Positions 1 to 5,200 of a DNA stretch of 5,750 bases are shown here, in pieces. The stretch spans positions 1-5,750 of the forward strand of contig CAMJNB010000111.1 of the NCBI GenBank assembly GCA_946407175.1, read 5' to 3'. Each line of letters starts with the position of its first letter. Position 1 is the stretch's first letter. Made by a program: the position numbers and the translations under genes. The notes under the pieces were generated by a model that was not told the origin of the DNA, searched no databases, and saw only the letters and a list, made by a program, of their open reading frames with translations. The DNA comes from an uncultured Selenomonadales bacterium (GTDB lineage Bacteria; Bacillota_C; Negativicutes; Selenomonadales; Selenomonadaceae).

Positions 1-132
1 GGCGTCCGCTTTATGGTTCAAGTCAAGTCTAAGCTTTTGACGGAAAGTAGCCTTGTGCTTTTTTTCGTCCTGCTGAATCGCCCACAGCATTCGCGCATCT
101 TCCATAAACTCTTCAATAAGTGGAGGTCTCAT
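1..132 (-). CDS. Start of an unrecognised phage protein (3' end outside window)
   Basis: An open frame begins with ATG at 132-130 and stays open for 44 codons to the window edge, so the C-terminus is missing. The visible N-terminus starts MRPPLIEEFMEDARMLW and continues charged and probably helical, rich in Lys, Arg, Asp, Glu and Gln. The start is supported by a GGTGA element at 144-140, seven bases upstream. It is also supported by an ATGA overlap with the stop of the acidic gene before it, an arrangement typical of translational coupling. It is the last visible member of the minus-strand operon. I do not recognise the family. A nuclease partner of the Rad50-like ATPase or a small accessory protein are both possible, but nothing visible decides. 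Confidence 0.6.
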   Translation of the reverse strand, partial: MRPPLIEEFMEDARMLWAIQQDEKKHKATFRQKLRLDLNHKADA

Positions 133-524
133 TTTTGCGTCACCACAATTCTGCCGCTAAACTTGTCAAGCGCGTTCCAAATTTCGTCGTACGTCTCTTC
201 AGGAACATTGCCGTTCAAAGTAATTTTGCCGAATACTTCATCAGCACCAAAACCGTCAACTTCGACGCCCTCAACTTCCAAGTCGCCGAGAAAATCGCCG
301 TAAAAATCCGTACCGCAACGGTAACAGGCGATATCGTCAAGAGCGGCATACAACAAATTCTCCTCTGCGGCGGTCAACTGCCGAGTGTCGACTTCCATAT
401 TCACGCGGAAAAATTCTTTTTCATTGTCGTCGTCTTCGTAGTGGTTATGTCTGCCGACCGACAACCACTGATTACCATACACGCTTGCCATTGCGTGCGC
501 AGGATTTTCTACGTCCCAATTCAC
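129..524 (-). CDS. Small, strongly acidic phage protein of unknown function
   Basis: This frame encodes 131 residues from a GTG start at 524-522. The GTG overlaps the TGA of the Rad50-like gene as GTGA. A strong Shine-Dalgarno sequence lies ten bases upstream inside that gene, so the two are probably translationally coupled. The protein is very acidic: I count about 28 Asp/Glu against 9 Lys/Arg. It has an EDDDNEKE cluster near residue 30 and an Asp/Glu/Gly/Val-rich stretch around residues 75-95. A CYRC pair near residue 70 is the only metal-ligand-like motif and is too little to call a zinc site. There is no signal peptide or membrane segment. I do not recognise the family. The acidity would fit a DNA-mimic or a partner of the ATPase, but this is speculation. 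Confidence 0.75.
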   Translation of the reverse strand: MNWDVENPAHAMASVYGNQWLSVGRHNHYEDDDNEKEFFRVNMEVDTRQLTAAEENLLYAALDDIACYRCGTDFYGDFLGDLEVEGVEVDGFGADEVFGKITLNGNVPEETYDEIWNALDKFSGRIVVTQK

Positions 525-2158
525 GCCGTCCGCGCTCCTTCCTCGACTGCAAACGCCACTTTAAGCTCTTGACCTTCGGCTACTTGCAAAATAATTTTTT
601 GATTCGGTATGTCCAAGATTGAATTTGACGTGTAGCTTTCGGCGTCGTCGATTATCAGCGGGAACTCGACTTCGTAAAAATCTTGCAACGCCTTGAGTAC
701 GTCCAACGCCGCCTTCATTTTTTCGCCTTTGGACAGAAATTCGTAGGGTACGCCGTTCATTGTCACGGTGCAGGTATTTTTAATTTCGCCGCTTTTCGCC
801 GTCTCGAACATTGCAAAGCTGACGTGTTCAAAGTGCGAATTTATAGCGTCCGATATCATTTCAGCCTTGCGTGCCGTGAACTTTTCAAAAAGTGCGATCT
901 GCTTTTCGCAAACCGCGATTTTCTCTCCGACTTCTTTTTCACGCTCTGCCAATTTTTCAATTTCACGCCGACTTTTTTCATTCAGTTCACGCTGATAATC
1001 TGTTGTAGCAATAAGCTTTTCGCGTTTGTTAATTTCAAATTCCCAGCGTGCTTGTTCCTGACGAAGTTGGTTACCTTTTTCGTTGCATTCATCATCATTC
1101 ACGGACGTTTCTTCAATCAGCTTTTCAGCCTTGCATTTGCATTCAGTCAGCTTTTCTTCAAACTTAGCAAGTGTGGCTTGAACTTCTTCAAGCTCCGCTT
1201 TTACTGCGACGCCTTCATCTACAATTTTTTCCGCCACAGCTTTATTAGCGCCGTTGGTGATTTTTTGACCACAGGTAGGACAAAGGCTTTGCTCGGTGGT
1301 GTTTTTCCATTGCGTGCGAAGTTCAGTGAGACGTTTTTGATAGCGCTTGATTTTTTCACGGGCATTGTCAATGTTCTGCCGAAGGCGATAAATTTCCGTG
1401 TTGACTTCTTTCAAGGCGTCTGCATTTTTGACAATTTCCTTGTTCTGCAAATTCCATTTTTCAAGCTCCATTTCAACTTCGCGCTTGCATTCTTTAAACT
1501 CTTCCAAATCAGCTTTCAGCTGAGCCGTGTCCTTGACGTTTTGAATTTGGCTTTCAAGCGTTTCAATGCGGACGGGTATATCTTGATAATCTTTTTTCAG
1601 CTTGCGAATCAAGTCTTTAACGCGCGGATAATTTACTAAGTCAAGCTCGGCTAAAGATTCGTCGCTTGCCAAAACCTGTTCATCAGTCACGCCGCCAAAA
1701 AGTGCCGTTACAAGTTCGCGCCGCGCATCTACATTAAGCTTGAAAAATTCAAACGGATCCAGCAGCAACGGCAACGCGCTAATCGGTACGTACTGTTCAA
1801 AAAATTTATTTACGTCTTTTTGCGTCACGGGCATTCCCGCAAGATAACAGTTCACAGAGCGTGCAACTTTGCCGCCTTTTTTGGACTGCTTAATCTCTTT
1901 TGAAATTTTTGTATGTACCTCGCCGTCGGTAAGTTCGATTTCCACGAACGGCAAGCCTGAACCGTCGTGCGGGATAAGCTTTTCGCCGTCCGCCGTGCTA
2001 CCCGCCATAACCCAATCTATCGCCTTTTTAATTGTCGATTTACCCGCGCCGTTTTGTCCCGTTACAAAAACGTCAGCGCCGTCGGGATTAATTTCAATGC
2101 CATTAATGCTTGCAATACATTCTGCCTTGAATTTTGTAATTACAATCTGTTTGCTCAT
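521..2158 (-). CDS. Rad50/SbcC-like ATPase with zinc hook (T4 gp46-size)
   Basis: This 545-residue protein has the SMC/Rad50 layout. Walker A is GQNGAGKST at residues 34-42. Two predicted coiled-coil arms (about 185-290 and 305-435) flank a zinc-hook motif, CPTCGQ, at 293-298. The C-terminal lobe carries a signature motif LSKGEK (475-480) and a Walker B region FPLIIDDAES (499-508). In the known family such proteins pair with an Mre11/SbcD-type nuclease, tether DNA ends and drive ATP-dependent end processing. The size matches T4 gp46 (about 560 aa) rather than cellular SbcC (about 1050 aa). The residue after the Walker B Asp is Asp505 rather than the usual Glu, and I see no His-switch in the final strand. 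The ATG at 2158 has GGAAGGGGA just upstream. No nuclease gene is visible nearby, so its partner is unknown. The assignment to the superfamily is firm, and the recombination role is inferred from its neighbours. Confidence 0.9.
   Translation of the reverse strand: MSKQIVITKFKAECIASINGIEINPDGADVFVTGQNGAGKSTIKKAIDWVMAGSTADGEKLIPHDGSGLPFVEIELTDGEVHTKISKEIKQSKKGGKVARSVNCYLAGMPVTQKDVNKFFEQYVPISALPLLLDPFEFFKLNVDARRELVTALFGGVTDEQVLASDESLAELDLVNYPRVKDLIRKLKKDYQDIPVRIETLESQIQNVKDTAQLKADLEEFKECKREVEMELEKWNLQNKEIVKNADALKEVNTEIYRLRQNIDNAREKIKRYQKRLTELRTQWKNTTEQSLCPTCGQKITNGANKAVAEKIVDEGVAVKAELEEVQATLAKFEEKLTECKCKAEKLIEETSVNDDECNEKGNQLRQEQARWEFEINKREKLIATTDYQRELNEKSRREIEKLAEREKEVGEKIAVCEKQIALFEKFTARKAEMISDAINSHFEHVSFAMFETAKSGEIKNTCTVTMNGVPYEFLSKGEKMKAALDVLKALQDFYEVEFPLIIDDAESYTSNSILDIPNQKIILQVAEGQELKVAFAVEEGARTA
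535..544 (-). promoter_or_regulatory. Shine-Dalgarno site fixing the GTG start of the acidic gene
   Basis: On the minus strand this reads GAGGAAGGAG, ten bases before the GTG at 524. It lies inside the last codons of the Rad50-like gene. It supports the non-ATG start, since the first in-frame ATG (codon 12) has no comparable site. Confidence 0.6.
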
Positions 2159-2329
2159 AAAAATCCCCTTCCAAAATCGGCTGAATCAAGCGCGGCAGTG
2201 GCGCCGTGAAGTGAAAAGCGTCTTACCGCGCCTGTCCAACTCGCTAATCTATGTCAAGTCCTCTGCGGCAGTGTCACAAAAACATTGTTGAAAAAAATGC
2301 GGCTTACCGTTTTGGATATTGATTCAAAT
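2159..2329. other. 171-bp non-coding gap with a 9-bp direct repeat
   Basis: This is the longest gap in an otherwise tightly packed operon. On the minus strand I find no frame with both a start and a ribosome-binding site. It contains two copies of GCGGCAGTG (2192-2200 and 2265-2273) and a GCGCGG/CCGCGC inverted pair (2190-2195 and 2226-2231) around a 30-nt loop. Just after the upstream stop, a very short CGG-TAAG-CCG stem is followed by seven T (minus strand, about 2309-2291), a weak terminator-like element. A perfect TTGACA (minus strand 2257-2252) has no -10 box at proper spacing. The gap could hold a regulatory element or the remains of a lost small gene. Confidence 0.4.
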
Positions 2330-2806
2330 TCAGAAAGGTAAAATGTTGTTGGCTTTGACTTCTGCGCCGTCACTGATAACTTCGCCCGTTTCCGTGTCGA
2401 TTTTTGCGCCGTTTTCATCAGTAACCGTAGCGGGTGCAGGTACAGTGCCGACAACGACAACTTTTGTAAAGTTGTAGCCGCGTTTAGTCTTAGTTTTGAC
2501 GAGCTTAATTTTGAGATATTCTTTTTGCAAATCTGCGTTAAGCGCCGCCAAATCGCCGTCGTAACCCTCAAGCGTACCGTCAACCAACTGTGTAAGTGCC
2601 GTTGCGCCGCTAAAATATTTGCTGGGGTCTTCGGCAAAGGTAAACACGGGGTAAGTACTGCCGTTGTACGTATTTTTTGCAACGCCGGTAATGCAAATGC
2701 CGTTGGGATAAAGCTGGACGATGTCATCAGTTTTAATTTTTTCGCGTCCGTCCATAATGCTGTCGCCGCCCATTGCACTGCGTGCGATATTTTCAAGTCT
2801 GCTCAT
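2330..2806 (-). CDS. Unrecognised phage recombination-block protein with SSB-like C-terminal tip
   Basis: This 158-residue protein starts at ATG 2806, eight bases after a clean AGGAGG that contains the stop of the ERF gene. The middle (about residues 25-120) is rich in beta-type segments, such as DDIVQLYPNGICITGVAKN and the VVVVGTVPAP strand. It also has a basic patch, KLVKTKTKRGYN, near residues 102-113. The tail is flexible and partly acidic and ends in NNILPF, resembling the DDDLPF tip of Gram-positive SSB proteins but without the acid run. The position directly after an annealing protein and the tip suggest a single-stranded-DNA-binding or recombination-mediator role, but I do not recognise a named family and see no certain OB fold. 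A frame offset by one, open from 2796 to 2254, is a shadow of this gene. Confidence 0.8.
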   Translation of the reverse strand: MSRLENIARSAMGGDSIMDGREKIKTDDIVQLYPNGICITGVAKNTYNGSTYPVFTFAEDPSKYFSGATALTQLVDGTLEGYDGDLAALNADLQKEYLKIKLVKTKTKRGYNFTKVVVVGTVPAPATVTDENGAKIDTETGEVISDGAEVKANNILPF

Positions 2807-2818
2807 CTTAAAATCCTC

Positions 2819-3304
2819 CTACTTAATCCAAACACTATTTTTAGTTGTCGCCGATGACGGCGCGGGTTTAGCTTTAGGCGCGGTATAAGCGCCGGTGTTT
2901 TTATTGGCGTCGGGGTCGTCGCTACTTTCAGCTATGACAAACGCCATTTTCCAAGCGTACTTCATTGCCATAGTCTGGGCTTTGGCAACTGACTTGTCGC
3001 CTTTATCAATGCCGCTACCAACTCCGCGAATTGTGAAACTTTCGTCGCTGTCAACGTCCTGCAACGTGATATCAACCGCTACCGTCGCAAGCGTTTCATT
3101 GCCGCCGTTCGTTTGCACGTTCTGAATTTCAATGACGTTGGCTGTAGGCAAGCAGATAACGCGATTGTCACGAAGTGCCGTGCTGACTGCCGCGTTGAGT
3201 TTTGCCGCGCTTACAAAATCGTAGCCGACCTCATCATTGCGTGCGTCTTTGCCGATTACCGCGACCGACTTCATCACGTTCAAAATTTTTTCTTTCAAAG
3301 TCAT
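2819..3304 (-). CDS. erf: ERF-family single-strand DNA annealing protein
   Basis: The 161-residue product matches the ERF superfamily (P22 Erf type), phage recombinases that anneal complementary single strands. The hallmarks are in order: an N-terminal helix (LKEKILNVMKSVAVIGK), a YDFVSAAKLNAAVSTAL helix near residues 28-44, and a beta region ending VAVDITLQDVDSDESF. The most diagnostic part is GVGSGIDKGDKSVAKAQT at residues 94-111, followed by MAMKYAWKMAF. The C-terminus is a Pro/Ala/Lys linker with a short tail, VWIK. It is somewhat shorter than P22 Erf (about 204 aa). I place the start at ATG 3304, because GGAGG lies nine bases before it. The TTG two codons upstream (3310) would be only three bases from that site. 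The next gene's AGGAGG overlaps this stop. Confidence 0.88.
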   Translation of the reverse strand: MTLKEKILNVMKSVAVIGKDARNDEVGYDFVSAAKLNAAVSTALRDNRVICLPTANVIEIQNVQTNGGNETLATVAVDITLQDVDSDESFTIRGVGSGIDKGDKSVAKAQTMAMKYAWKMAFVIAESSDDPDANKNTGAYTAPKAKPAPSSATTKNSVWIK

Positions 3305-3313
3305 TTGCAAAAT

Positions 3314-3318
3314 CCTCC
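3314..3318 (-). promoter_or_regulatory. Shine-Dalgarno site deciding the ERF start
   Basis: The minus strand reads GGAGG here. Its nine-base distance to the ATG at 3304 is normal, whereas the in-frame TTG at 3310 would be only three bases away. The ATG is therefore preferred. Confidence 0.65.
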
Positions 3319-3329
3319 AATTCGCGGTA

Positions 3330-3368
3330 TAATTTCACCGTAAATTTATTTTTGAATCAGTGAAATTA
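3330..3368. promoter_or_regulatory. 9-bp inverted repeat in the leader of the ERF gene
   Basis: TAATTTCAC at 3330-3338 is the exact reverse complement of GTGAAATTA at 3360-3368, with an AT-rich 21-nt spacer. The distal arm includes the TAA stop of the upstream 166-aa gene. The repeat sits upstream of the ERF Shine-Dalgarno site. It could be a repressor operator, an mRNA hairpin or an internal promoter region. On the minus strand an ATTATA lies near 3332-3327, but no convincing -35 box precedes it. Confidence 0.35.
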
Positions 3369-3866
3369 AACCGTTTGCGTCCTACGTTTAAAGGACGTTT
3401 TTTTCTGCGCTTTTTTCGGCGGTTCATCTTCAATCGTGAATGCGAATCGCCAAAAGTCGCCGATCTTGCGTGCTTTGTCCGCGTAGGATTCGCGCTTTAC
3501 CGCTTGCGGTTTTAAACCCTCAACAAGTTCAAGGTATTCACCGACGGTAAACAAATCTTCATCAAGCCAATCTTTTTCAATGATTGCGTGTACCGATTCA
3601 AACTTGGAATAGTCAATCGCGTGAATCCATTTTGCCGTGACAATGTAGCTTTTTGTGCGGCGGTTCGCCTCGTAGTTAGCAAGTGCGTTAATCGCGTCGT
3701 ACTCGGTTTGTGCGGATGCCGCCTGTTCAACAAAACCTGCCGCCTTAGCCGCGCGTCTTGCTACTCTGTTCTCCCACTTCAAGCGCTGAACTGCCGCCGC
3801 GTTTTCGTCGACCTTGCGCAAGTCGTCATTCTGCTTTTGCAAGCTTTCATACTTGATTGCCAACAT
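3366..3866 (-). CDS. Unrecognised 166-aa phage protein with helical N-terminus and basic tail
   Basis: The ATG at 3866 follows a near-perfect TAAGGAGG (minus strand 3883-3876), so the gene is well supported. The first 50 or so residues are charged and Ala-rich and probably form a coiled coil (YESLQKQNDDLRKVDENAAA, then KWENRVARRAAKAAG). The middle (about 75-145) holds aromatic and acidic segments such as YIVTAKWIHAIDYSKFE and EKDWLDEDLFTVGEYLELVE. The C-terminus is strongly basic, with PPKKAQKKTSFKRR, and could touch nucleic acid. There are no membrane segments or catalytic motifs. I do not recognise the family. Its place between the helicase loader and the ERF protein suggests a replication or recombination accessory role, by context only. 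Confidence 0.8.
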   Translation of the reverse strand: MLAIKYESLQKQNDDLRKVDENAAAVQRLKWENRVARRAAKAAGFVEQAASAQTEYDAINALANYEANRRTKSYIVTAKWIHAIDYSKFESVHAIIEKDWLDEDLFTVGEYLELVEGLKPQAVKRESYADKARKIGDFWRFAFTIEDEPPKKAQKKTSFKRRTQTV

Positions 3867-3887
3867 TTTTAATTTCCTCCTTACTGT

Positions 3888-4184
3888 TTACGGTTTTGAA
3901 ACATACGCTTGAATATCCTGAAAGGCGTTATTCATTTCAATCAAGTATTTTTTTAAGGCGTAATAGATTTCAAAACGTTCATCTTGAGAGGCGTACGTCA
4001 TATTCACAAGGTCTTCACGCGCTTTCCACAAAGCCACGTCGAATTTTTCTTTAAGCGTGTCAAGGCAATACTGCTGATATTCCTGTACAGTAGCAGTGCC
4101 TTTTTGCACTTTTTCAGCGCGTTTAACGCGGTTCTGTACTTCATTCATCTCTTCTAACAAATCATCCATTCTACCGATTTTCAT
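3888..4184 (-). CDS. Unrecognised 98-aa helical phage protein
   Basis: The ATG at 4184 is preceded by GAGGGGGGTGA, a ribosome-binding site that contains the TGA stop of the helicase-loader gene, only five bases away. The two are likely coupled. The protein is short, charged and almost entirely helix-forming: MDDLLEEMNEVQNRVKRAEK forms an amphipathic N-terminal helix. Further helices run through about residues 33-60 and 66-93. One Cys (residue 40) is present and there is no metal cluster. I do not recognise a family. A small partner of the loader or initiator is one idea that its location allows. Confidence 0.75.
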   Translation of the reverse strand: MKIGRMDDLLEEMNEVQNRVKRAEKVQKGTATVQEYQQYCLDTLKEKFDVALWKAREDLVNMTYASQDERFEIYYALKKYLIEMNNAFQDIQAYVSKP

Positions 4185-4189
4185 TTATT

Positions 4190-5200
4190 TCACCCCCTCT
4201 GTCTGTAGTCTTCGCCGCCGATTTTGACGGGCTTACACATTTCGGTTAATCTGCTGACGATCCGCTGTCCCGTGATATCGCCGTCAATGATTCTGCCGCT
4301 TTTGTCCCGCACTCTGAAACGTTGCGTCAACTCGGTGCCGTTAAAATTGCTTGTGGCGATAATCGGCTTACCTGCGTTGTAGCGATTGTTGACTACCAGA
4401 TAAAGCCTTTCCGCCGCCCATTCCGTAGGACTTTCAGCGCCGATATCATCAAGAATCAGCATATCCACTGCTTCCAACGACTGCATCACGTCATCAAGTT
4501 TGGCTTGCTTGTCGTCGTTGTTAAACGTCGCTTTCATAGCGTCAAGCAGTGACGGAATGTCGCCGAAGATAACCGACTTGCCGATTTTGAGAAGTTCCTG
4601 CGCAATAATCGCCGCTAAAAACGTTTTGCCTACGCCGGGATTGCCGTAAAGCAGTAAGCCGTTGTCGGGATTCTGAATCACCCACTTAGCTCCGCGTACC
4701 GCCAATTCGTTGAACTGCGTGACTTCGTAGCTGTCAAACGTTTTACCGACGTACTTCGGCGGGAGCTGGCACCTTGCAAAATTGCGCGATGTGCGCTTTT
4801 TTTGTATAAACGATTCACGATATTTACACGGCTTGCAGTTAAGCACTACCAACCCTGAAAAATCGTCGTAGCGTACAAAGTGCTGGTGATATTGTTCGTA
4901 CCTGCTGACTTTGCGGCAAGTGCCGTCGCAATTAGCACAAACGGCATTCATCTCTTCTACTCGCGCTACGTAGTTGATGTTTTCTGCGCTTACCCAATCG
5001 CCGTATTTTTCACGGTACGAATCCCAGTTCGCTACAAGCCGTTGACTATCCGCTTCAATTTTGGCTTGCATTTCAGGCGTGAGGGATTTAACAAGCATAT
5101 CGCGCAAATTTTCAGAAGGGGAGCTGGGATTGTCTTGCGTCCCAAATATCGGGCTCGGGGTTTGTTCCTGTACTTGCAGGGAATTTAATGACGTTTCCAC
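4190..5200 (-). CDS. DnaI/DnaC-type AAA+ helicase loader
   Basis: This 336-residue AAA+ ATPase is of the kind that loads the replicative DnaB/DnaC helicase at the phage origin. The N-terminal part carries a cysteine cluster (C88, C91, C95, C122, C125; CANCDGTC then CKPC) like the zinc-binding domain of Bacillus DnaI. The ATPase core has Walker A GNPGVGKT (186-193), Walker B MLILDD (247-252), a sensor I TSN (283-285) and a likely arginine finger in RIVSRL (313-318). I take the GTG at 5200 as the start, because AAGGAAGTGAT lies at the right distance. The GTG at 5209, three codons upstream, lies within that site. The first ATG (5098) has no ribosome-binding site. The chosen start gives an 89-nt overlap with the initiator gene. 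The pairing with a DnaD-like initiator fits the role. Confidence 0.88.
   Translation of the reverse strand: METSLNSLQVQEQTPSPIFGTQDNPSSPSENLRDMLVKSLTPEMQAKIEADSQRLVANWDSYREKYGDWVSAENINYVARVEEMNAVCANCDGTCRKVSRYEQYHQHFVRYDDFSGLVVLNCKPCKYRESFIQKKRTSRNFARCQLPPKYVGKTFDSYEVTQFNELAVRGAKWVIQNPDNGLLLYGNPGVGKTFLAAIIAQELLKIGKSVIFGDIPSLLDAMKATFNNDDKQAKLDDVMQSLEAVDMLILDDIGAESPTEWAAERLYLVVNNRYNAGKPIIATSNFNGTELTQRFRVRDKSGRIIDGDITGQRIVSRLTEMCKPVKIGGEDYRQRG

Noticed and set aside
683..1639. 318-codon open frame on the plus strand
   Set aside because: It lies wholly antisense to the Rad50-like gene, whose motifs are unmistakable. The translation is Phe-rich and low in complexity, as expected from the complement of Lys/Glu-rich coiled-coil codons.
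2252..2257. Perfect TTGACA (minus strand) as a promoter for the Rad50-like gene
   Set aside because: The hexamer 17 bp downstream is CAGGCG and no -10-like sequence occurs at neighbouring spacings.
2254..2796. 180-codon minus-strand frame overlapping the 158-aa gene
   Set aside because: It is shifted by one frame against a gene with a proper AGGAGG site and balanced composition. Its translation is Thr/Ser/Leu/Lys-rich without domain features, and it lacks its own well-placed ribosome-binding site.
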